Shown here piece after piece: positions 32,830 through 39,759 of a stretch of 64,000 nucleotides of DNA (position 1 is the stretch's first letter; each line of letters starts with the position of its first letter). The translations under genes and the position numbers were made by a program. The stretch spans positions 103,368-167,367 of the forward strand of contig NZ_LGDY01000014.1 in NCBI RefSeq assembly GCF_001279525.1, written 5' to 3'. Below the pieces are notes generated by a model that ran no database searches, had not been told where the DNA came from, and saw only the letters and a list, made by a program, of their open reading frames with translations. Source of the DNA: Nocardia sp. NRRL S-836 (GTDB lineage: Bacteria; Actinomycetota; Actinomycetes; Mycobacteriales; Pseudonocardiaceae).

Positions 32830-34250
32830 TTCTCGCAACGGTTCTCCTTCCACCACGCGCGGAACGACTGGGCGGGCGGAGCGGGCACGTCCCGTGAGGA
32901 CGTCCACCTCGACCCCGGCCACGGCAGCGACGTGATCTTCCCGTCCCTGGCCAGGAACCGGGCCAGCGAACCGACCTGCTGCGCCTTCTCGTAGCGCGCG
33001 GCCGACCCGAACACCCACGCCGCGGCCGCCATCGCGACCGATTCCGCGGTGCGCCCCTTGGCTTCCACGACCTCGGCGCGCAGGTGCGTCAGCACCGACG
33101 GGATGTCGATGCGCACCGGGCAGACCTCGAAGCACGCACCGCACAGCGAGGAGGCGAACGGAAGTGACGCCGCCTGCGGGTCGTGCAGGTCGCCGACCAG
33201 CTGCGGCGTCAGGATCGCGCCGATCGGGCCGGGGTAGACCGAGCCGTACGACTGGCCGCCGGTGCGTTCGTAGACCGGGCAGACGTTCAGGCACGCCGAA
33301 CACCGGATGCACCGCAGCGCCTGACGCCCGACGGAGTCCTGGAGCGTCGCCGTGCGGCCGTTGTCGATCAGGACGAGGTGGAACCTCTGTGGACCGTCGC
33401 CGGGCGTGACGCCGGTCCACACGCTCGTGTACGGGTTCATCCGCTCCGCCGTGGACGACCGCGGCAGCAGCTGCAGGAACACTTCGAGGTCCTGCCACGT
33501 CGGCACGAGCTTCTCCACGCCCATCACGGTGATCAGCGTGTCCGGCAGGGTCAGGCACATCCGGCCGTTGCCCTCGGACTCCAGCACCACGATCGACCCG
33601 GTGTCGGCGACGGCGAAGTTCGCGCCGGAGATCGCCACCTTCGTCGTGAGGAACTTCTGCCGCAGGTACACCCGCGCCGCCTCGGCCAGGTCCGCCGGCT
33701 CGTCGGAGACCTCGACACCCATGCGGCGCTGGAAGATCTCCCGGATCTCCGAGCGGTTGCGGTGGATCGCCGGCACCAGGATGTGCGACGGGCGGTCGTC
33801 GCCGAGCTGCACGATCAGCTCCGCCAGGTCCGTCTCGACCGCGTGCACGCCACCGGCTTCGAGCGCCTCGTTCAGCCCGATCTCGGCGGTGGCCATGGAC
33901 TTGACCTTGACCACCTCGGTGGCGTTCTCGGCACGGCACAACCCGAGCACAATCCGGTTGGCCTCCTCGGCGTCCCGCGCCCAGTGCACGACACCACCGC
34001 GGGCCGTGACCGACTCCTCGAGCTGCACCAGCAACGTGTCGAGCCGCGCCAGGACGTCGTCCTTGATCTGCTCACCGGCGACGCGCAGCTGCTCCCAGTC
34101 GTCCACCTCGGCGACCGCGGCGGCCCGGCGCCCGCGGATGGTCCCGGTGGCCTTGCGCAGGTTCTGCCGCAGCTGCGTGTCGCCGAGAGCGGCCTTGGCG
34201 GCCTTGGGGAACGTGGGACTGCCCAGCCACGTCACGGGGTTGCGCGCCAC
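32826..34250 (-). CDS. lutB: LutB, iron-sulfur lactate oxidase subunit
   Basis: 474 residues with the LUD domain first (near residues 75-290, including TGSIVVLESEGNGRMCLTLP) and then two 4Fe-4S motifs: CIRCSACLNVCPVYERTGGQ and CGACFEVCPVRIDIPSVL. Part of the LutABC lactate oxidation complex at the inner side of the membrane. Its ATG at 34250 lies 19 bases inside the end of lutA. The C-terminal tail after residue 400 resembles family partners that contact LutC. Confidence 0.94.
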   Translation of the reverse strand: MARNPVTWLGSPTFPKAAKAALGDTQLRQNLRKATGTIRGRRAAAVAEVDDWEQLRVAGEQIKDDVLARLDTLLVQLEESVTARGGVVHWARDAEEANRIVLGLCRAENATEVVKVKSMATAEIGLNEALEAGGVHAVETDLAELIVQLGDDRPSHILVPAIHRNRSEIREIFQRRMGVEVSDEPADLAEAARVYLRQKFLTTKVAISGANFAVADTGSIVVLESEGNGRMCLTLPDTLITVMGVEKLVPTWQDLEVFLQLLPRSSTAERMNPYTSVWTGVTPGDGPQRFHLVLIDNGRTATLQDSVGRQALRCIRCSACLNVCPVYERTGGQSYGSVYPGPIGAILTPQLVGDLHDPQAASLPFASSLCGACFEVCPVRIDIPSVLTHLRAEVVEAKGRTAESVAMAAAAWVFGSAARYEKAQQVGSLARFLARDGKITSLPWPGSRWTSSRDVPAPPAQSFRAWWKENRCEK

Positions 34251-34951
34251 GGGTCCTCCTCCGTCGAAGCCAGGATCTCCGCCAGGTGCACCGTCCGCAC
34301 GCCCGTCCGCAGCCGCGACAGGCCACCGCCGATGTGCATGAGGCAGGAGTTGTCACCGGCGGACAGCACCTCGGCGCCGGTGTCGAGCACGCACCGCATC
34401 TTGTCCGCCAGCATCGCCGTGGACGTCTCGGCGTTCTTCACAGCGAACGTGCCGCCGAAGCCGCAGCACTGCGTGGCGTCCGGCAGTTCCACCAGATCGA
34501 GTCCCCTGACCGCCCTGAGCAGCGCCAGCGGCTTGTCACCGACACCCAGCATGCGCAGCGAGTGGCATGTGGGGTGGTAGGTGACCCGGTGGGGGAACCA
34601 CGCACCCACGTCCGTCACTCCGAGCACGTCCACGAGGAACTCCGCGAGCTCGAACGTGCGCGGGGGAGCGGTGCCGAGCGTCGGGTGGACCTCCCTGACC
34701 ATCCCCGCGCATGACCCGGATGGCGCAACGATGTGGTCGTACTCCCCGAAGACGTCGGTGTACTTCCGCGCCAGCGGCCGCGCGTGGTCGCGGTACCCGG
34801 TGTTGAAGTGCATCTGGCCGCAGCACGTCTGGTCGAGCGGGAAGTCGACCGTGCAACCGAGGCGCTCCAGCAGCCGGACCACGGCACGCGCCGTCGACGG
34901 GAAGAACGTGTCGGTCAGGCAGGTCGCGAACAGAGCCACTTTCACCCGCAC
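34232..34951 (-). CDS. lutA: LutA, lactate utilisation protein A (CCG domains)
   Basis: 239 residues from GTG 34951 with a GGAGAGGG site just before. Two cysteine-rich (CCG) domains: LDQTCCGQMHFNTGYRDHAR and PDATQCCGFGGTFAVKNAET, plus LFATCLTD and ITYHPTCHSLRM-like cysteines. These resemble heterodisulfide reductase/GlpC domains that bind Fe-S clusters. First of lutABC. The divergent histidine kinase gene begins 100 bases upstream, so the shared gap 34952-35050 carries both promoters. Confidence 0.94.
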   Translation of the reverse strand: MRVKVALFATCLTDTFFPSTARAVVRLLERLGCTVDFPLDQTCCGQMHFNTGYRDHARPLARKYTDVFGEYDHIVAPSGSCAGMVREVHPTLGTAPPRTFELAEFLVDVLGVTDVGAWFPHRVTYHPTCHSLRMLGVGDKPLALLRAVRGLDLVELPDATQCCGFGGTFAVKNAETSTAMLADKMRCVLDTGAEVLSAGDNSCLMHIGGGLSRLRTGVRTVHLAEILASTEEDPWRATP

Positions 34952-35050
34952 ACCCTCTCCCCAAATTCATCGGATGTCTAGCCGGACCGGTGGACCGTAC
35001 GGGGGTACGACGGTCGTGCCTCTTGCTATAGGGGCACCCCACAGCACAGC

Positions 35051-36313
35051 ATGTGCCATGTGGGCGACCTGTTGACCGAGCGCGCGGTGCTCGGTGTCAT
35101 CGCGACCCTGGCCGTTCTCGGCCTCTTCGTGATGCTGTGCCGCGCTCGACGGGTCAGCACCTCCGTCGAGGACGCCGTGATGGACATGCTCGACCGCATG
35201 TCCAAGGCGTCGAGCGACCTGCGCGCGGGCCTGACCCAGGAGGCCGCCGACAAGGCCACACCCCACCTGCGCGAGATGCTGCGCTGCGTCGCGGTCGCCA
35301 TCACCGACGAGGAAGGCACCGTCCTGTCGTGGGACGGCGGCGCGAACGACCACTACGAGTACCTCCGCGACACCGTTGCCCGTGCGATCAACGCCTGCCA
35401 CAAGGAACACGTCGACCACCGCAAGCTCGGCTGCGAGCTGCAGGGCCCGTGCTCCCTGCACAGCGTCGTCGTGGTCCCGCTGGTCGTCGAGGGCGAGGTG
35501 GCCGGCACGTTGATCGTGGTGAGCGGCGTCGCCTCGAAGCGCCAGATCCGCATGGCCGAGGAAACCGCCCGCTTCGTCTCGACCCAGCTGGAGCTGGAGG
35601 TCGTCCAGAAGCAACGCCAGGCACTGGCCCAGGCCGAGGTGAAGGCCCTGCGCGCCCAGATCTCACCGCACTTCGTCTACAACGCCCTGAACACGATCTC
35701 CTCGCTGATCCGCACCGACCCCGCGCACGCCCGCGAGCTGCTCCAGGAGTTCGCCGAGTTCACGCGCTACTCGTTCCGCACCGACGGCCTCTTCACGACC
35801 CTGGCCGACGAGCTCACGAACATCCACCGCTACCTGACCATCGAACAGGCCCGCTACGGCTCCCGCCTCAACGTCCGCCTGCGCATCGCCCCCGAGGTCC
35901 TCCAGGTCGTACTGCCGTTCCTGGTCCTGCAACCCCTGGTGGAAAACGCGGTCCGCCACGGCCTGGCCAAGAAACCCGGCGGCGGCATGCTCACCATCAC
36001 CGCCGAGGACAACGGCAGCGAGGCCCTGATCAGCGTCGAAGACGACGGCGTCGGCATGGACCCCGACCGCCTCGACGACATCAAGGACGCCCACCAAACC
36101 GGCGCGCACGTGGGCATCGGCAACATCAACGACCGCATGCGCACCGTCTTCGGCGCCGAATACGCCCTGGTCGTGGAAACCGCCCCGAACGCAGGCACCA
36201 AGGTCATCCTGAAAGTGCCGAAGTTCGCCCGCAACGTCCTGCCGAACCTGAACATCGGCTCCCAGATGACCGACGAGCCGATGACCGCCGAACAGCCCGT
36301 GGTCCGCGCCTGA
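35051..36313 (+). CDS. LytS-type sensor histidine kinase with GAF-like domain
   Basis: 420 residues from ATG 35051 (GTG 35060 also possible). One N-terminal membrane helix (VLGVIATLAVLGLFVMLCRA) is followed by a GAF-like sensor domain (about 60-195) containing HKEHVDHRKLGCELQGPCSL, a His/Cys-rich stretch that might bind a metal or heme. Next is the HisKA_7TM-like phosphoacceptor QISPHFVYNALNTISSLIRT (His207) and an ATPase domain with N and G boxes (VENAVRHGLAKKPGGG; DDGVGMDPDRLDD). Kinases of this type pair with LytTR regulators. The only LytTR regulator here is at 38470, so they are likely partners despite the 2.2-kb gap. Confidence 0.9.
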   Translation: MCHVGDLLTERAVLGVIATLAVLGLFVMLCRARRVSTSVEDAVMDMLDRMSKASSDLRAGLTQEAADKATPHLREMLRCVAVAITDEEGTVLSWDGGANDHYEYLRDTVARAINACHKEHVDHRKLGCELQGPCSLHSVVVVPLVVEGEVAGTLIVVSGVASKRQIRMAEETARFVSTQLELEVVQKQRQALAQAEVKALRAQISPHFVYNALNTISSLIRTDPAHARELLQEFAEFTRYSFRTDGLFTTLADELTNIHRYLTIEQARYGSRLNVRLRIAPEVLQVVLPFLVLQPLVENAVRHGLAKKPGGGMLTITAEDNGSEALISVEDDGVGMDPDRLDDIKDAHQTGAHVGIGNINDRMRTVFGAEYALVVETAPNAGTKVILKVPKFARNVLPNLNIGSQMTDEPMTAEQPVVRA

Positions 36314-36516
36314 CCTTCGCCTTGTGCACGCCTGATCCGCGCCGCGTCGCGAGCCTGGCTCGGACCGCCGTCGCGGCCTGCCCCGCCGCCGTTGCGCTTC
36401 CGCCGAGCCGACCCGCGTGCGCTTCGTTCGCAGGCTCGCGCAGGGGTCCCCTCGGAAGTTGGATCCCCCGCGACCCAAAGTACGCGCGAGGTCTGACAGT
36501 TTCGGGCAGGTCGACG

Positions 36517-36548
36517 CAGGCCAGCGCGGAGGCAGGCCAGCGCCGAGG
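36517..36548. repeat. 16-bp tandem direct repeat
   Basis: CAGGCCAGCGCGGAGG followed by CAGGCCAGCGCCGAGG (1 mismatch), in the gene-free stretch 36314-37272. Confidence 0.8.
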
Positions 36549-36656
36549 CAGACCAGGAGGACGCAGGCCGGGGCGACACGAGGTGGGAGTGGTGGTCAAA
36601 AACGGGACAAGCCCCGGCAGACGACTCTTGCCAGCACCCGGACCTCAACCCACCGA

Positions 36657-36718
36657 TCGAGCGAAGCGAGACGAATCTCCTTCACCTCAGGCTTTCCGCA
36701 CCCGTCGAGCGAAGCGAG
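36657..36718. repeat. Two copies of TCGAGCGAAGCGAG, 48 bases apart
   Basis: Identical 14-mers at 36657 and 36705 in the gene-free stretch 36314-37272, each in similar context (preceded by ACC, followed by ACGAATCTCC or GCGTTTCTACC). A palindrome-like core CGAAGCG may fold. Confidence 0.75.
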
Positions 36719-36766
36719 GCGTTTCTACCTTCCCTTGACGGGTAGCGATATCAAGGCCCTCGACCT

Positions 36767-36891
36767 GCGATTGGGGCTTGACTTTGAGGGCGGGGCGATA
36801 CCCTGGTAGGGATCGGCCGGGCTCCCTTATGCCCGGCTTTTGAAGGCCGACTCATCGCCCCGTTAGAGGCTCGAAGTCAAGCCCCAATCGC
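36767..36891. ncRNA. Multi-stem inverted-repeat element, possible structured RNA or MITE
   Basis: An outer perfect 18-bp inverted repeat (GCGATTGGGGCTTGACTT at 36767 and its complement at 36874) closes a 125-base unit. Inside are an 8-bp stem (GGGGCGAT at 36792, ATCGCCCC at 36854) and two hairpins: CCCT-GGT-AGGG (36801-36811) and GCCGGGC-loop-GCCCGGC (36816-36837). TCGGCC/GGCCGA also pairs (36813-36818 with 36845-36850). No coding sequence lies in it. It is either a structured RNA (orientation unknown) or a non-autonomous mobile repeat with 18-bp terminal inverted repeats. No family identified. Confidence 0.6.
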
Positions 36892-36961
36892 GATCGTCGC
36901 CGATCGTCGCGAAGCGGCGATGAACCCCGAACGTCGTCCCTGCCTGCAAGACCACCCACCC

Positions 36962-37031
36962 AAGGCGACACGCAAACGGACCCAACTCAACCCCGGTGCC
37001 AAGGCAACAGGCAAACGAACCCAACCCTCAA
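36962..37031. repeat. Degenerate 30-bp direct repeats
   Basis: AAGGCGACACGCAAACGGAC (36962) and AAGGCAACAGGCAAACGAAC (37001) start two imperfect repeats of about 30 bases, in an A/C-rich region unlike neighbouring coding DNA. The rest of the gene-free stretch 36314-37272 shows no gene that I can support. Confidence 0.7.
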
Positions 37032-37272
37032 AGGTGACCCGCTCCACAACTTGCATCGTCAACCAAGCTCAACCACAGCCCCCAACCTGCCGATTGTGGT
37101 GTTGACCAATGAACAGCCGCCCGTGACCGAACACGGCCCGGCCGCGAGTTAAGGGCATCGTCAATTGCAGGAACAACAAGCACCTGAGCGTGTCCGCGTC
37201 TGCATCAAGTGCACCGCAAAGGGTTATTCCAGCTGCAGGTGCTGACCCGGAGCATCGCACCAAACCCGCAGG

Positions 37273-37440
37273 TCAGCGCGCTGCAACCGCCAGTGTCGTG
37301 ATCAGCACGACGGCGCAGACACTCCAGCTCACCCACATCCAGTAGATGTGCATCGGCGTCGGTCCGGCGGCGTTCTGCCTGCCCCGGTCGTCCCACCACT
37401 CGACGTAGCGCTCGAGCCAGCGGATGGGGTTGAACGTCAC
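37273..37440 (-). CDS. 55-residue membrane protein with Trp-rich N terminus
   Basis: From GTG 37440: MTFNPIRWLERYVEWWDDRG, then RQNAAGPTPMHIYWMWVSWS, then a single membrane helix VCAVVLITTLAVAAR. The amphipathic Trp/Arg N-terminal part followed by one helix suggests a small inner-membrane protein. It is too short for most gene finders. It is divergent from the S49 protease across a region with a strong hairpin and palindrome. Function unknown. Confidence 0.65.
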   Translation of the reverse strand: MTFNPIRWLERYVEWWDDRGRQNAAGPTPMHIYWMWVSWSVCAVVLITTLAVAAR

Positions 37441-37459
37441 CTGCCGACTCTAACCCGGT

Positions 37460-37516
37460 AACACGTGTTCCACGTCACGCGGGAGCAACCTGTCGCCGGT
37501 CCTGCTCCCGCGTGAC
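37460..37516. promoter_or_regulatory. Palindrome plus 14-bp inverted repeat between divergent genes
   Basis: AACACGTGTT (37460-37469) is a perfect 10-bp palindrome. Next to it GTCACGCGGGAGCA (37474) and TGCTCCCGCGTGAC (37503) form a perfect 14-bp stem with a 15-base loop. Both lie in the 102-base gap between the small membrane protein (37440) and the S49 protease (37543). It may be an operator for a two-headed promoter or a 5' UTR hairpin of the protease mRNA. Confidence 0.55.
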
Positions 37517-37542
37517 CGGGAAACGCACGTACTGTCGAGTAC

Positions 37543-38406
37543 ATGAGCGTCACGGACAAGATCGCGGCCCGTCTTCCGCGGGTCATGGACCGGGGTGAGC
37601 GCCCGCCGGTGGTCGCGGCAGTGCGGTTGCACGGGGTGATCACCCCGCAGTCGTCGCCGGTGGCTCGCAACACGATCAGCCTCCAGAACGTGGAAACGGC
37701 CATCAACCGGGCGTTCGACAACGAGCGGCTCATCGCCGTGGCGCTGCTCATCAACTCGCCTGGTGGTGCGCCGACGCAGTCCGCTCTGATCGCCGAGCGC
37801 ATCCGTGAGCTCGCGACGAAGAAGCACGTGCCGGTGCTCGCGTTCTGCGAGGACGTCGCGGCGTCCGGTGGTTATTGGCTGGCGTGCGCGGGTGACGAGA
37901 TTTATGCGCACGGAACGAGCCTCGTGGGTTCCATCGGTGTCGTGAGTGCCGGGTTCGGGCTCAACGGCCTGCTCGACAAGGCCGGTGTGGAGCGGCGGGT
38001 CTACACGGCCGGTGCGAACAAGGTGCGGCTCGACCCGTTCCAGGAGGAGAAGCCCGAGGACGTCGAGTGGCTCAAGGGGCTGCACGCGGACCTGCACGAG
38101 CAGTTCAAGCTGTGGGTGAAGGAACGCCGTGCGGCCAAGCTCAAGGCGGCCGACGACGAGCTGTTCACGGGTGAGGTGTGGACCGGCGGCAAGGCCGTGG
38201 AGCTGGGGCTGGTGGACGGCATCGGCACGATCCGGTCCGTTCTCGCCAAGCGGTTCCCGAACGCCGAGCTGACGATCGCGGAGCCGCGCCGGCCGCTGCT
38301 CGCGAAGCTAGGACTTGCCGGGACGACCACCCGATCGGGGGATCTCGTCACGCAGGTGCTCGCGAGCCTGGAGGAACGTGCTCGCTGGTCCCGATTCGGG
38401 CTGTGA
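37543..38406 (+). CDS. S49-family (SppA/SohB-like) serine protease
   Basis: 287 residues. The S49 core: LLINSPGGAPTQSALIAERI, then FCEDVAASGGYWLACAGDEI with Ser108 as nucleophile, and Lys160 (TAGANKVRLDPFQ) as the base. The 52-residue spacing equals that of Bacillus SppA (Ser147-Lys199). GTSLVGSIGVVSAGFGL is the family's glycine-rich loop. There is no clear membrane helix or signal peptide, so it is probably cytosolic or membrane-associated by oligomerisation, degrading signal peptides or small membrane peptides. It lies between a histidine kinase and its likely regulator. Confidence 0.9.
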   Translation: MSVTDKIAARLPRVMDRGERPPVVAAVRLHGVITPQSSPVARNTISLQNVETAINRAFDNERLIAVALLINSPGGAPTQSALIAERIRELATKKHVPVLAFCEDVAASGGYWLACAGDEIYAHGTSLVGSIGVVSAGFGLNGLLDKAGVERRVYTAGANKVRLDPFQEEKPEDVEWLKGLHADLHEQFKLWVKERRAAKLKAADDELFTGEVWTGGKAVELGLVDGIGTIRSVLAKRFPNAELTIAEPRRPLLAKLGLAGTTTRSGDLVTQVLASLEERARWSRFGL

Positions 38407-38469
38407 GCATCAGTTCGGTTTCGCAGGGCGTGTCGAGGCCCGTTCTGGCGTAGACATGACCGCACATTG

Positions 38470-39333
38470 ATGGGCAAGATGCCCGACACAGTGAGTATCC
38501 AAGACAACGCCGGTCTCCTCGTCCTCGCAGTCGATGACGAGGCTCCTGGCCTGAGCGAGATCAAGTTCCTCCTCGAGAGCAGCCCTCACATCCGGCGCGT
38601 GCTGACGGCGTTCGACGCCGCGGAGGCGCTGCGCATCCTGAGGGGTGACTACGAGCAAGAGGTGATGGCGCGCACCAAGGCCGGCCTGCCGCCGGTCGAC
38701 GCGGTGTTCGCCGACATCAACATGCCTGGCCTTTCGGGCATGGATCTCGCGCGGGTGCTGTCCGCGTTCAGGTACCCGCCGGCGCTCGTCTTCGTCACGG
38801 GTGTGGAGGAACGGGACGCGCTCGTCACGGCGTTCGACGTGGGTGCGCTCGACTTCATCAACAAGCCGATCAACGAAGAGCGCGTGCTCAAGGCCATCTC
38901 CCGCGTCGCCGACCGGGTGGGTAGGTCCGCGGCGCCGGTGGCGGCCACGTCCGCTGCTCCCGGTGTGGCGGAGCCGAGTGACGACGAGGTCATCCCGGTC
39001 GAGCTCGGTGGCACCATCAAGCTCGTGCCGCGCGCGTCCGTGCGGTACGTCGAGGCGCAGGGCGACTACGCCCGGCTGCACACGCAGGACGGCAGCCACC
39101 TGGTGCGCATCCCGCTCGCGCAGCTGGAGGAACGCTGGGCGAACGCGGGTTTCGTGCGCATCCACCGCTCGTACCTGGTGGCGTTGCCGCTGGTGAGCGA
39201 GCTGCGGATGACGGCGAACGGCTACGCGGTCGTGATCGGCACCGGTGAGGGCGCCAAGGAGCTCCCGGTCAGCCGCAGGCACACCAAGGAGCTCAAGGAA
39301 CGGATCGTGCGACCGCCGAAGAGCGGCTGGTGA
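38470..39333 (+). CDS. LytTR-family response regulator
   Basis: 287 residues from ATG 38470 (ATG 38479 possible). A receiver domain (about 15-140) has the phospho-acceptor Asp82 (FADINMPGLSGMDLA), plus VTGVEERDAL and the FINKPINEERVLKA lysine. An Ala/Pro linker leads to a LytTR DNA-binding domain (about 175-285: VRYVEAQGDYARLHTQDGSH; IHRSYLVALPLVSELR; SRRHTKELKERI). LytTR regulators bind repeated short sites. In many bacteria, LytS/LytTR pairs control carboxylate transport. The next three genes are membrane transport genes. Confidence 0.92.
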   Translation: MGKMPDTVSIQDNAGLLVLAVDDEAPGLSEIKFLLESSPHIRRVLTAFDAAEALRILRGDYEQEVMARTKAGLPPVDAVFADINMPGLSGMDLARVLSAFRYPPALVFVTGVEERDALVTAFDVGALDFINKPINEERVLKAISRVADRVGRSAAPVAATSAAPGVAEPSDDEVIPVELGGTIKLVPRASVRYVEAQGDYARLHTQDGSHLVRIPLAQLEERWANAGFVRIHRSYLVALPLVSELRMTANGYAVVIGTGEGAKELPVSRRHTKELKERIVRPPKSGW

Positions 39334-39758
39334 GCAGGCACGACGCGGGGAAGCCCGAGCAAGCCGGTCGCGACGCCTGGCTCGGTGAGCAGGCCCGCAA
39401 GCCGCGCAGGCGCAGGGTCGTGCTCGCGGACTCCACGAAGTCGCGCGGCAAGGCCGTGCGCACGATCATCGAGTTGCAGGAGCAGACCAGCGTCGGTGAG
39501 AAGCTGATCCGCGACCTCATCAGGCAGCAGCTCAAGTCCGCGTTCGGGCTCGCCTTCCTGGTGCTGGTCGGGATGTGCCTGCTCCCGATCACCTTCTACC
39601 TCTTCCCGGCGATCGGGGACCTCGAGGTCCTCGGCATCGGTGTCCCCTGGCTCGTGCTCGGCCTCGCTCCCTTCCCGGTGCTCTACGGCGTCGGGTGGGT
39701 GTTCCGCAGGCAGGCCGAACGGCACGAGCGCGACTTCGTGAACATGGTCGACCGCTGA
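39330..39758 (+). CDS. Small membrane protein partnered to symporter
   Basis: 142 residues, GTG start overlapping the regulator's stop (GTGA) and a 1-base gap to the next symporter. The N-terminal 50 residues are basic (PRRRRVVLADSTKSRGKAVR), followed by a helix and two membrane segments (AFGLAFLVLVGMCLLPITFY and VLGIGVPWLVLGLAPFPVLY). It occupies the position of the DUF485 partner in the second transporter set but is longer and different in sequence. Role likely to assist or assemble the symporter. Confidence 0.7.
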   Translation: MSRHDAGKPEQAGRDAWLGEQARKPRRRRVVLADSTKSRGKAVRTIIELQEQTSVGEKLIRDLIRQQLKSAFGLAFLVLVGMCLLPITFYLFPAIGDLEVLGIGVPWLVLGLAPFPVLYGVGWVFRRQAERHERDFVNMVDR

Positions 39759-39759
39759 C

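Noticed and set aside
32245..33939. 564-codon minus-strand frame merging lutC with an upstream Arg-rich part
   Set aside because: The upstream part is a shadow of lutB; the true start at 32829 overlaps the lutB stop as in typical lut operons.
36920..37105. Short + strand frame with repeated KRTQ-like residues
   Set aside because: Produced by the degenerate 30-bp direct repeats; no ribosome site, odd composition and no family.
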